Of a DNA stretch of 64,000 nucleotides, positions 26,974 through 34,572 are shown piece by piece. The number at the start of each line of letters is the position of its first letter. Position 1 is the first letter of the stretch. The position numbers and the translations under genes are program-made. This DNA is from Lachnospiraceae bacterium XBD2001 (GTDB lineage Bacteria; Bacillota; Clostridia; Lachnospirales; Lachnospiraceae): assembly GCA_900116395.1 (NCBI GenBank), contig FPAN01000008.1, forward strand, positions 62,001 through 126,000, given 5' to 3'. The notes beneath the pieces are model-generated. The model saw only the letters and a list, made by a program, of their open reading frames with translations. It was not told the origin of the DNA and did no database searches.

Positions 26974-28694
26974 TCTCCGTTGCAGTACTGCAACACTTTC
27001 TGGGTTTCCCCGGTATGCATCACACTGCCGCCGGCAGCATTGATGACATGGTGGATGCCCGGGTGGCTGTTGCCAAGCATCACATCAATGATGTGTTCAA
27101 TGCGAACCCCCGGTGCATCCGGAACCGTCATGGCGGATTCCAACGGAATAGCCGCATCCCGGTTATAGAGATAGATACCAATTCCGATTCCGGTAAAATC
27201 GGTAACGCCCTCTTCTACTACGAAGGAAGAACAAGCTACGCCTTCCGGAATGTCGTATGGCACTTCGCTCTGGTACATCATGCACTTGCCTCTCTGGCCG
27301 CTCCAGATGGTCTGTTCCTTCTGGAAGTGTTCCACCATCAGGGCCACCATGGTGACATCGTCTCCGTTGATTCGAATGCCATGATCGGAAGTGTTGTTAT
27401 TCCAACCAACGCCGTCGCCGTGGTCTGCTCGCCAAATCCATAGGTTATCCCCTACCACACCGTCAGCATCCACCACTAAGGCGGTATCTACTGCGGTGTC
27501 CTCTGTTTTTGCTCCACCCACACGATAGTAGGTATCTGCCAAGAGGATTGGGTTGGCCGGGTCATTGGTTGTTTTTCCAACATGAACCAGGTACTCCGAT
27601 CTTGTTGTTCCTGCATCGAAGAGCAATCCTGCTACGGTAACGCCGCTGGCCGCTGTCTCCACACAGGCATTGCCATTGGTTTGTTCTAAGGTTGCCAGGC
27701 CAAGGCCAAGAAGTACGGTATTGTCTCCGGTTACCTGTAAAGCTTCATCCAATTCATAGATGCCCGGAGTGAAGAGGATATGTTTTCCTTCGGAAAGGGC
27801 ACCATTCAAGGTCTCGGCGGTATCTGTTGGAGTTGCAACATAGCAATCCTTCAGCGGGATACGCTGTTCTGCGCCATCCCAGTCGTAACCTTCGGTAGTC
27901 GCCCGTACTTCCGGACAAATTAAGACGAAGCCTTCCTTCTCGTCGTAGATCACGTATGGCTTCTCCCGCATGTTCTCCACGCCATCCGCTCTGGTATAGG
28001 AGAACATCGGCCAGGTGCCGTTTGGCAGACCTTCTTCGCTGTCTCCACAGAAGACGATGTTCCAGTTCTGTCCCATCCAGGTGCGATAGGTATTGTTCCG
28101 GGAGAGCCACTGCTGCTGGGAGCCGGAATCGATCATGGATTCCACCTTGGAATTGGCTAAGAATCCGCCGCTGGCCCAACCGTGCTCATCGTGAAGATAC
28201 AGTGCACCGTCCACCTGCACCCGTCGCATATCGGTCGCCTGGGACACCGCCCACATGGTATTGCCGGTGACTTCCAAGTTCTCCACACTGCGCCAGAAGT
28301 TGCACAGAGCATTGTGGTTGTTTGGATCATCACCTAGCCACTTCGCGTCGCACTCTACCTTGCCGATGCGGGTATCCGTTGGCTTCTCCCCCAGACCGAT
28401 CACCTGGGTATAATAGCCGACCTTCACATCCAGCTCGGGATAGTCTCCCGGCAGGAAGCATAAGGCGTAGCGCTCGCTTCCGAACTGGTTTTGCTCTTGC
28501 TTGGTAAAAATATCGTCCACCGTTGCCTGGATTTTTTCCATGTCATCCGTTGGCGCAAACACGTAGACCTGCTGGCCCAGTGTCGTCGAATGATAGTCTT
28601 TGAATGCATTTTTGTCCGTATATAGTTTCATTCCGATTGTTGTTCCGATTGCTGCAGCAAGTAATCCCACTGCAATCCATCCTTTTCTTTTCAT
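26964..28694 (-). CDS. Membrane-anchored beta-helix protein, GH55-like
   Basis: 576 residues from the ATG at 28694 (GGGGTG upstream). It starts with a signal anchor (KGWIAVGLLAAAIGTTIGM). The body has repeated strands typical of right-handed beta-helices and a set of phrases (GYYTQVIGLG, NFWRSVENLEV, SQQQWLSRN, WNIVFCGD) seen in proteins annotated as pectate-lyase-like or GH55-like. GH55 enzymes act on beta-1,3-glucan, which would fit the phosphorylases in the same transcript, but I cannot identify the catalytic acid. Could be a glucan-binding protein rather than a hydrolase. Confidence 0.6.
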   Translation of the reverse strand: MKRKGWIAVGLLAAAIGTTIGMKLYTDKNAFKDYHSTTLGQQVYVFAPTDDMEKIQATVDDIFTKQEQNQFGSERYALCFLPGDYPELDVKVGYYTQVIGLGEKPTDTRIGKVECDAKWLGDDPNNHNALCNFWRSVENLEVTGNTMWAVSQATDMRRVQVDGALYLHDEHGWASGGFLANSKVESMIDSGSQQQWLSRNNTYRTWMGQNWNIVFCGDSEEGLPNGTWPMFSYTRADGVENMREKPYVIYDEKEGFVLICPEVRATTEGYDWDGAEQRIPLKDCYVATPTDTAETLNGALSEGKHILFTPGIYELDEALQVTGDNTVLLGLGLATLEQTNGNACVETAASGVTVAGLLFDAGTTRSEYLVHVGKTTNDPANPILLADTYYRVGGAKTEDTAVDTALVVDADGVVGDNLWIWRADHGDGVGWNNNTSDHGIRINGDDVTMVALMVEHFQKEQTIWSGQRGKCMMYQSEVPYDIPEGVACSSFVVEEGVTDFTGIGIGIYLYNRDAAIPLESAMTVPDAPGVRIEHIIDVMLGNSHPGIHHVINAAGGSVMHTGETQKVLQYCNGEWK

Positions 28695-28712
28695 AATTTC
28701 ACCCCGTTTAAA

Positions 28713-28750
28713 CATAAAAAAAAGAAACCTTAAAAATAAGGTTTCTTTTA
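28713..28750 (-). terminator. Rho-independent terminator of the GGDEF gene
   Basis: Minus strand: AAAAGAAACCTTA, loop, TAAGGTTTCTTTTTTTT. Lies between the GGDEF stop and the beta-helix gene start, so it may also act as an attenuator in the leader of that gene. Confidence 0.75.
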
Positions 28751-28757
28751 TCGTTTT

Positions 28758-28774
28758 GGTGTCATTTTTTTAGT
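28758..28774 (-). promoter_or_regulatory. Candidate AraC-regulator site, second copy
   Basis: ACTAAAAAAATGACACC on minus, identical over 17 bases to 21596-21580. Both copies lie immediately after the stop codon of an upstream gene and 60-120 bases before a sugar-pathway gene. Binding by the adjacent YesN-like regulator is inferred. Confidence 0.5.
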
Positions 28775-28780
28775 GAAGCG

Positions 28781-29926
28781 TTATCGGTTTCTGCGCTCCA
28801 TCTTCGGGTAGTCGGAATAGAACTGTTCCTTATCTAAGTACATCTGCTGTTCCGCTTCCTTCACCAGCTGGTGGATTTCCACACCGCTGCCGTAAGCTTC
28901 GCCCACAGAGGCAATGGGCATTCCGGAGCGACGGACGAAGGCGCCTAAGGAAATCATCTGTGCATGGAAGGTCTCGTAGGGCATGTTCGGACACATCACC
29001 ACGAACTCGTCACCGCTGATCCGGAAGACCTGTTTTCTGGAGAAAATATCGATCAACCCGTTGGCAATGGATAACAACAATCGGTCTCCCGCCGCATGGC
29101 CCTGGGCATCGTTGGTGCGCTTTAAGCCATTGGCATCGCAGAAAATAATACCCACGGTATCGAATTTTTTCATCTGGGTACAAGCCATGTCATAGGCACG
29201 GCGATTGTAAAGCCCTGTTAAGGAATCTCTGGTAGAAGCCTCGATCAGGGTGTTCTCTCTGGTCTTGTATTCCCGCTCCTGCTCTGCCTGGACCATCACA
29301 TAGACGATTAAAACTGCGTATCCAAACGCTGCATAAGAGAAGGATACATCCGGATAGTAAAAATGTATGATGACGGTAGAAGCAGGTGAAAGCATATAAG
29401 CAAAACAAGCCGCCACCTTCCGACGTCCCAATTCGGATGCATAATATAGGATCATTACCACCGCCCATATCATACACAACACCGGATAAATCTGGGTAAG
29501 CAAATACAAATCTCCCACCCGATAATGGCCGTCTACAATCTTAACTCCCCTTCCGGTTAAGATCAGGTACGCCATCCATAGAATATATGGTCCGGAAATC
29601 GAGATAATCGGAATTACCGTCCATTTGGAAATGGGATGTGTCTCGTTGATTAGTGTCCATAAATAATAGATGAAATACACTGCAATGACATAACCCATGA
29701 TGCCGTACATAAATACGGTAAAAAATAAGAATTTCTCATGTTCTACTTGCCCATCAAGTATCCAGGAAAGCAGATTAAAAAACTGTCCAATAATGACAAG
29801 AATCACACAAACAGTGAAACTACGGTTCCTCTCTTTGTGACTCTTTACCTCAAAAATACTGCAATAAAGCACTAAGAAAGATACCATCAAACTAAAGATA
29901 TCTAATGCAATAATAACCTGTCGCAT
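28781..29926 (-). CDS. Membrane-bound diguanylate cyclase (GGDEF)
   Basis: 381 residues. Six or seven membrane helices occupy residues 1-205; a GGDEF domain follows, opening DSLTGLYNRRAYD. The signature reads RISGDEFVVM, with Ser for the first Gly, which is tolerated in active enzymes. The product would be cyclic di-GMP made at the inner membrane face. No RxxD inhibitory site is obvious. It lies upstream of the glucan genes but is separated by a terminator, so it is probably its own unit. Start supported by GGGGAG. Confidence 0.87.
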   Translation of the reverse strand: MRQVIIALDIFSLMVSFLVLYCSIFEVKSHKERNRSFTVCVILVIIGQFFNLLSWILDGQVEHEKFLFFTVFMYGIMGYVIAVYFIYYLWTLINETHPISKWTVIPIISISGPYILWMAYLILTGRGVKIVDGHYRVGDLYLLTQIYPVLCMIWAVVMILYYASELGRRKVAACFAYMLSPASTVIIHFYYPDVSFSYAAFGYAVLIVYVMVQAEQEREYKTRENTLIEASTRDSLTGLYNRRAYDMACTQMKKFDTVGIIFCDANGLKRTNDAQGHAAGDRLLLSIANGLIDIFSRKQVFRISGDEFVVMCPNMPYETFHAQMISLGAFVRRSGMPIASVGEAYGSGVEIHQLVKEAEQQMYLDKEQFYSDYPKMERRNR

Positions 29927-30012
29927 ATATACTCCCCAACATTACTCAAAAATTCATAAGAATATATTATCATCCATTAGAATTTTTGCAATATGCCTTG
30001 AATAATTTTCAT

Positions 30013-30090
30013 GACTCAGGGGGACGGGGTTAGCGGTTCATTGTATTTCTATGCGTACAATGAACCCCCGGGACGGGGTTAGCGAGTCAT
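30013..30090. repeat. Rearranged REP palindrome: two left arms in direct order
   Basis: Begins GACTCAGGGGGACGGGG and continues through the loop to TACAATGAAC like the intact palindromes, but the expected right arm is replaced by a second left arm (CCCCGGGACGGGGTTAG then CGAGTCATT). It ends 2 bases from the stop codon of the antitoxin gene. A recombination scar within the REP family. Confidence 0.75.
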
Positions 30091-30091
30091 T

Positions 30092-31099
30092 TTATGAAAT
30101 ATCAAGCATGTCATGAATATAAAGTCGTAGCCCTTTCTCTGTGGAAATATCATATTTCTGACTCACTGAAATGTAGTAATTCATAATCTGCTCTTTCGAC
30201 AGTAGTTCGTTAGAAGGAATACCTTCTTCATAACCATTCCGCGCCTCTATCCATGGCGTTTCATTATGGGTAATCTTCTCCAATGTCTTTCCACCGTACA
30301 TTCCAAATGTATTCACGACAAGGTCAACCACTCTCTTTTCTTGCGCCGTAAGCCCAGTTTCCATACCTTCAAAGAGTGCAAAACGAACATCATCGATTGG
30401 ATTATATTTAAAATCCTTAAACAGCTCATACACCTCCGGATAAACCGGTCCATGTATCCACGCCCTGCATTCTTCTACGAATAGAGGTTCTCCATACAAC
30501 GCTGAATAGATACCCTGGATAAAGTAAAGCAGCTTCTGAAGCATAAGCGGAGTAACTTCTTCTAAACTCTTAAAAATGTATGCAATCACACGAAGCATCT
30601 GATTGGAAACAGAAAAAAGGCGATCAATACTATCCACTGCTGCAATTGCCTTTTTGTAGGCAGCATCCGTCAATTTGCCTTTATTCTCGCTCAATCTTTG
30701 TTTCATATAAGATGGTGAACTCAATGCGGACTTCATGATATCTGAATACTCTTTTGACGGTATCTGTCCTTCCAAATACCGTGGAATTGTTACTTCTCCA
30801 AATCCAAGGGCCAGAGAAAGCGGTGCCTTTCCAATCTTATAAATCTCCATTAGTTTTTTGATATCGGCAATTGAGATTAGTCCTTCTGCCGCCCTGTACT
30901 GCGCATCAACTTCTTGAACATTCACATCCAAAAGTCCCGGAATGCTCATTTCTTCTCCACATTCAGAACAAACCGCAACAGTAATTTCGAATGTATACTC
31001 CTTATCCCTCACAGTCTTTACAATCTTCTTCTTCTGCAGCATATACTCTGTCTGTTTTCTGCATTCAATGCAAAAATCACATCTACTCTTTACGGTCAT
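30092..31099 (-). CDS. Panacea-type antitoxin with MqsA-like zinc finger
   Basis: 335 residues from the ATG at 31099 (GAGAGG upstream). Domains in order: an N-terminal Cys4 zinc finger (CDFCIEC near 6-12, VCSECGEE near 45), a helix-turn-helix of the MqsA/Xre type (IADIKKLMEIYKIGKAPLSLALGFGEVTI), and a C-terminal SocA/Panacea (DUF4065) domain (VTPLMLQKLLYFIQGIYSAL, AWIHGPVYPEVYELFK). Panacea domains are known to neutralise many unrelated toxins. It follows the toxin gene after 19 bases. It should bind both the toxin and the operator upstream. Confidence 0.85.
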   Translation of the reverse strand: MTVKSRCDFCIECRKQTEYMLQKKKIVKTVRDKEYTFEITVAVCSECGEEMSIPGLLDVNVQEVDAQYRAAEGLISIADIKKLMEIYKIGKAPLSLALGFGEVTIPRYLEGQIPSKEYSDIMKSALSSPSYMKQRLSENKGKLTDAAYKKAIAAVDSIDRLFSVSNQMLRVIAYIFKSLEEVTPLMLQKLLYFIQGIYSALYGEPLFVEECRAWIHGPVYPEVYELFKDFKYNPIDDVRFALFEGMETGLTAQEKRVVDLVVNTFGMYGGKTLEKITHNETPWIEARNGYEEGIPSNELLSKEQIMNYYISVSQKYDISTEKGLRLYIHDMLDIS

Positions 31100-31118
31100 A
31101 ACAACACCTCTCAACTAA

Positions 31119-31556
31119 TCACCTGAAATAATACGTCAAAGGATATCTCTGCTCATGAAATGAGATAACAATCACATAACAATCCTCAAGCTTATTAAAC
31201 TTGATATATAGTGACACTGTCCGTTCTTTTGTCCCACTTCTTTCCAAAAGCCTAACATCCTTGCCAAATACATATAGCCTTTCATGCTCGAATCCCTTGT
31301 GTTCATTCCGTAAAATCTTAGAAAAATCCATAACAGTCAAACTCAAGATGATTTCTTTTGCTTTCGCTTCGTCGATGACATAATCCAAAAAAAGATTGAT
31401 GTTCGCTTGTCGCTTACTATTTCTATCTATCCGATATCGATTATTTCTAACCGCTGACTTCACTTCCGATAGATACTGTTCTATTGCTTCTTTGTCCACA
31501 TCAGTTTCATCGCATGCGCCATTATCTATGATGTTATTTTCTATTTTTTCTATCAT
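31119..31556 (-). CDS. MqsR-like toxin
   Basis: 145 residues from the ATG at 31556 (ACGGAG upstream). The second half follows the MqsR/RelE-like pattern: a helix (NLFLDYVIDEAKAKEIILSL), DFSKILRNEHKGFEHERLYVFG, then two strands (VSLYIKFN, YVIVISFHE). MqsR is an mRNA interferase of about 98 residues; this one has an extra N-terminal stretch of about 40. Its pairing with an MqsA-finger antitoxin supports the call. Toxin-first gene order matches mqsRA. Catalytic residues not confidently placed. Confidence 0.65.
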   Translation of the reverse strand: MIEKIENNIIDNGACDETDVDKEAIEQYLSEVKSAVRNNRYRIDRNSKRQANINLFLDYVIDEAKAKEIILSLTVMDFSKILRNEHKGFEHERLYVFGKDVRLLERSGTKERTVSLYIKFNKLEDCYVIVISFHEQRYPLTYYFR

Positions 31557-31614
31557 TACTGTATCTCCGTGATCTTTTTTTGTCAATATCCAATCATATA
31601 CTTTTCATTGTGTT

Positions 31615-31661
31615 ATTATACTATCAGTATATTTACTTCAAAGCAATACTTATTGTATAAT
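31615..31661. promoter_or_regulatory. Divergent promoter region of the toxin-antitoxin pair and Xre regulator
   Basis: Plus: -35 TTACTT (31633-31638), 17 bases, -10 TATAAT (31656-31661). Minus: -10 TATAAT (31620-31615). The palindrome ATACTATCAGTAT (31618-31630) overlaps the minus -10, and ATACTAT recurs at 31666-31672. Overlapping promoters with a shared operator suggest that the Xre regulator and the antitoxin influence each other's transcription. Confidence 0.6.
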
Positions 31662-31690
31662 ATATATACTATTGAAAAGGAGGTTTTCCC

Positions 31691-32002
31691 ATGAACGACA
31701 ACTACGGAGAATTAATTAAGTCATACAGAATTGATCTAGGATTAACACAAGGACAAGTTGCTTCCGAATTAGATGTTACCCCTGGTTATATTAGTAATGT
31801 AGAAAATGGACGAACAGCCATGTCCCTTCGCATCCTTATTTATTATGCAAAGCTTATGGGCGTATCATTAGATTCACTTGTCGGTCAACTTGAGCCAACA
31901 TATAAATCCAATGCATTAGATCATGCTCTTCTTGAGGAAATCGCCAAACTTAGCGACAGCGAAAAAGAAAAATTATTAAAAACAATACGGCTATGGAAGT
32001 AA
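31691..32002 (+). CDS. Xre-family transcriptional regulator
   Basis: 103 residues. An N-terminal helix-turn-helix (ELIKSYRIDLGLTQGQVASE...GYISNVENGRTAMSL) fills residues 6-60; a short helical tail follows. AAAAGGAGG ribosome site. Divergent from the toxin-antitoxin pair with a shared promoter region, so it is probably a repressor of that pair or of itself. No toxin partner of its own is seen. Confidence 0.87.
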   Translation: MNDNYGELIKSYRIDLGLTQGQVASELDVTPGYISNVENGRTAMSLRILIYYAKLMGVSLDSLVGQLEPTYKSNALDHALLEEIAKLSDSEKEKLLKTIRLWK

Positions 32003-32026
32003 TTTCCATAGCCGTTTCTACGTTTC
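31987..32026 (+). terminator. Terminator of the Xre gene
   Basis: Stem ACGGCTATGGAA / TTCCATAGCCGT overlapping the stop codon, then TTTCTACGTTT. The U-run is imperfect. Confidence 0.6.
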
Positions 32027-32030
32027 CATT

Positions 32031-32061
32031 TGAACCCCCGGGACGGGGTTTGTGAGTCATT
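32031..32061. repeat. REP half-element
   Basis: TGAACCCCCGGGACGGGG then TTTGTGAGTCATTTT, the same fused half as at 30061-30091, also ending at the TTA of a minus-strand stop codon. No second arm. Confidence 0.7.
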
Positions 32062-32451
32062 TTACTCGCCGAGAACTTCGCCTACTGCCAATACTGCATT
32101 TTTCACACACTGCGGACATGGGCACAGCTCCACACCGGTAGCAACGCCCTTCAAATCCTTGCAGATAGTTGCGCCGCATTTTTCCCGGAAATTGTTCACC
32201 AGCTCCCTGGAAAAGCGAGGCGTCCCCTGACCGTCGGTGATATTACCGGCTACCATCACCGCACCGATCAAGGCGCCGCAGGTGCTCTCCATGCATCCCA
32301 TGCCGGCTGCAAAACCGGCGGACAGCTTGCTAAGCTCTTCCTGGGACATCTCCATTTTATCCTCGAAGGCCATCAACACGGACTGGGTGCAGTTGCACTG
32401 TCCCGATGCCTTCAAATGTGCTGCAAACTCAGCTCTATCTTCCATTGTCAT
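32062..32451 (-). CDS. C_GCAxxG_C_C family redox protein
   Basis: 129 residues. Cys-rich motif GMGCMESTCGALIGA with later CGATICKDL and CPCPQCV, the defining pattern of the C_GCAxxG_C_C family (about 130-150 residues), thought to be redox or metal-binding. Start at 32451 has AGAGGTG upstream and overlaps the end of the Fe-S membrane gene. Last gene of a three-gene redox operon. Confidence 0.87.
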   Translation of the reverse strand: MTMEDRAEFAAHLKASGQCNCTQSVLMAFEDKMEMSQEELSKLSAGFAAGMGCMESTCGALIGAVMVAGNITDGQGTPRFSRELVNNFREKCGATICKDLKGVATGVELCPCPQCVKNAVLAVGEVLGE

Positions 32452-33043
32452 CACGATCACCTCTTGCTTTCAACTGACAAATTCCCTGGGTCATGGTGCC
32501 CATCGGGCAGAAGGAACACCAGGTACGTTCACGATACAATACCATTACAATCAGCCCAATCAGCGTGGACGTCAGCATCAGACTGTAGAACCCGAAGCCG
32601 AACTGCGCCACCCAATCCGGGAACACACTACCATTATACGCCCATTTCCACGGCACGCGGAAGGTCCAGAATAGCTTGATGGCCTTCCTTAGCGTTCCCG
32701 CGCCGGAGAACACCAGATAGGTTTGAAAAATCATCGTTCCAAACATGGTCATAAAAAAGGTCAAAAATCCATAGCGGAACCACTTGGAGGACAGCCACTT
32801 CGGAGCCGACTTGCGCCTGGAACACTTTAAGTTCCGGCCAAGCACCCAGAAGAGCTGGCCCCTGCCGCACATGTTATTGCAGAACCACTTGTTCCCACCA
32901 ACGATTGCAAAAATCAGCGGCAGAATAAAATCAATCAGCCCCAACCAGGCAAATAATATGTTGAAGAAACCCAGGGCAAAATATAGGATGGACCAAATCC
33001 ACAGATACTGGTACCAATGTGTTTTTTTCTTAGTTGTTGCCAT
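32435..33043 (-). CDS. Integral membrane 4Fe-4S protein (NapH/NosR-like)
   Basis: 202 residues with about four membrane helices and two Cys clusters, FCNNMCGRGQLFWVLG and TWCSFCPMGTMTQG, the CxxxCP-type 4Fe-4S binding motifs of NapH/NosR/CcoG relatives. Likely passes electrons between a membrane donor and the ferredoxin encoded upstream, which it overlaps by 14 bases. Physiological acceptor unknown. Confidence 0.83.
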   Translation of the reverse strand: MATTKKKTHWYQYLWIWSILYFALGFFNILFAWLGLIDFILPLIFAIVGGNKWFCNNMCGRGQLFWVLGRNLKCSRRKSAPKWLSSKWFRYGFLTFFMTMFGTMIFQTYLVFSGAGTLRKAIKLFWTFRVPWKWAYNGSVFPDWVAQFGFGFYSLMLTSTLIGLIVMVLYRERTWCSFCPMGTMTQGICQLKARGDRDDNGR

Positions 33044-33248
33044 TGTTACCCTCCTGCTTCACATCCATCAAATCAATCGCATCCGCCGGACAAGCCTGCC
33101 CGCACAAGCCGCAGCCCATACACAGCTGCTCATCTACCACCGCATAACATCCGCGGTGCACATGAATCGCACCATTCGGGCATTGCAGCACACACACACC
33201 GCAAGCCACGCAGTCCCGCCGTCGGGGATTCGCTCTTCTTTTCGCCAT
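33030..33248 (-). CDS. Small 2[4Fe-4S] ferredoxin
   Basis: 72 residues from the ATG at 33248 (AAAGGTG upstream). Two complete CxxCxxCxxxCP clusters (CVACGVCVLQCP, CMGCGLCGQACP). First gene of the redox operon, divergent from the HxlR regulator; electron carrier for the membrane Fe-S protein. Confidence 0.9.
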   Translation of the reverse strand: MAKRRANPRRRDCVACGVCVLQCPNGAIHVHRGCYAVVDEQLCMGCGLCGQACPADAIDLMDVKQEGNNGNN

Positions 33249-33358
33249 TTCTACACACCTTTCCACATTGCTTTTTCATACGAACGGGTTTATTATAAGT
33301 GGTACAAAAAATATATCAAGTACGCAAAAATAACAGACCTAGTAAGGAAAAACTGAGT

Positions 33359-33700
33359 ATGGGAAGAAACAAAAAAGAGCCCCTCTGCGACGACATCGCA
33401 GGAGAAGGCTGTGGATTAAAAAAAGTCATTAACATTGTAGGCGGCAAGTGGAAGATTATGATTCTCTGTGTCATCGACAACAGCGACGTGATCCGCTACG
33501 GCGATTTAAAGCGATCCGTCTACGGCATCACCAACACCATGCTGGCCCAGTCCCTGAAGGACTTAGAGGAGGACGGCTTAGTGAAGCGCACCCAGTACGA
33601 CGAGATGCCGGTGCGGGTGGAGTATTCCCTGACTCCCAAGGCCCACACCCTCATCCCGATCCTTCTGGAATTAAAAAAATGGGGCGAAATAAATCTATAG
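33359..33700 (+). CDS. HxlR-family transcriptional regulator
   Basis: 113 residues from the ATG at 33359 (AAGGA upstream). Winged helix of the HxlR type: GCGLKKVINIVGGKWKIMIL, then DLKRSVYGITNTMLAQSLKDL and a wing RTQYDEMPVRVEYSLT. HxlR/YodB relatives sense quinones or electrophiles through a Cys near the N-terminus; Cys residues at 9 and 17 are candidates. Divergent from the redox operon, which it probably controls. Confidence 0.88.
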   Translation: MGRNKKEPLCDDIAGEGCGLKKVINIVGGKWKIMILCVIDNSDVIRYGDLKRSVYGITNTMLAQSLKDLEEDGLVKRTQYDEMPVRVEYSLTPKAHTLIPILLELKKWGEINL

Positions 33701-33701
33701 T

Positions 33702-33777
33702 GACTCCCCGGGACGGGGTTAGCGAGTCATTGTACGCATAGAAATACAATGACTCGCTAACCCCGTCCCGGGGAGTC
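33702..33777. repeat. REPIN-like palindrome 1 (76 bp)
   Basis: Arms GACTCCCCGGGACGGGG...TTAGCGAGTCATTGTA and its reverse complement around a short loop (CGCATAGAAA). Lies between the convergent HxlR gene and the gene at 33792. Inner arm GAGTC variant. Confidence 0.93.
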
Positions 33778-33791
33778 AAAAAAAGCGGCCC

Positions 33792-34472
33792 TTAGGCCGC
33801 TTCATAATACTGCTCATATACGATAATGCTCACCACCGGAGAGTCCCACAGGGACATCTTCAAGGAAGCATTGCCTCGCTCGAAAATATCGGCGCGAATC
33901 GTATGCTCATCTATAATAAACTCGCTGCAGCAGCTGGAGTGATAGGTGAAGGTATGGGTCAGATCCGTATCTTGATCTGCCTTCAAATCACCCATAATGC
34001 AAGGAATCACAACGCCGTTCTCCAGCACCAAATCCAGGTACTGTCCAATCTTCGTTCCGAATCTGCTTCCAACCGCAATCAGGTACCGATTATCCAACTT
34101 CATAAAACCATCCGTATCCGGGGATGCCAGACGGTTCAGTTCTCCGGCTTCACCATAGGTAATCTTGCTGGTACGCTCAATGGTCTTACCGCCATTGTAA
34201 ATCATCAGATTCCCTGTCTTCGGATGAACGTAGCTACTCGGTATCGCGTATTCCGTAGCGGCAACTTCCTCTTCCGCTTCCAAATCCGCAATCTCGATCT
34301 CTTCCACAATGTCCCCTAAGACTTCCGTGTTCTCAATGAAGTCTGTCTCGATGGACATTGCATAGCTCTTGCTATAGCTGTTACATAATAAAATAATTAA
34401 TAGGACCGCGTTTAAAAATATACTCCAGGCCGGGCGGCCCGCTCGAACACTATTGATTGTTAAATCTCTCAT
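33792..34472 (-). CDS. Secreted protein with barrel-like C-terminal domain
   Basis: 226 residues. Signal anchor at 15-38 (AWSIFLNAVLLIILLCNSY), an acidic linker (DIVEEIEIADLEAEEEVAA), then a compact domain from about 105: LDNRYLIAVGSRFGTKIGQY, VIPCIMGDLKAD, and TYHSSCCSEFIID. The pattern recalls the 3D/double-psi-barrel domains of resuscitation factor or lytic proteins, but I am not sure. AAAGGAGG ribosome site. Function not assigned. Confidence 0.6.
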   Translation of the reverse strand: MRDLTINSVRAGRPAWSIFLNAVLLIILLCNSYSKSYAMSIETDFIENTEVLGDIVEEIEIADLEAEEEVAATEYAIPSSYVHPKTGNLMIYNGGKTIERTSKITYGEAGELNRLASPDTDGFMKLDNRYLIAVGSRFGTKIGQYLDLVLENGVVIPCIMGDLKADQDTDLTHTFTYHSSCCSEFIIDEHTIRADIFERGNASLKMSLWDSPVVSIIVYEQYYEAA

Positions 34473-34510
34473 AAATTTTTCCTCCTTTGCTCGAAGAACT
34501 GTACTGTAAC

Positions 34511-34549
34511 AAAAAAAATAACAATTAGCAAAGCTAATTGTTATTTTTG
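34511..34549 (-). terminator. Rho-independent terminator of the tandem kinase-like gene
   Basis: Minus strand: AAAATAACAATTAGC, loop TTT, GCTAATTGTTATTTTTTTT. AT-rich but a perfect 15-base stem; could work in both directions. Confidence 0.8.
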
Positions 34550-34572
34550 TGGTATTAATTCCCGCTTGTAGA

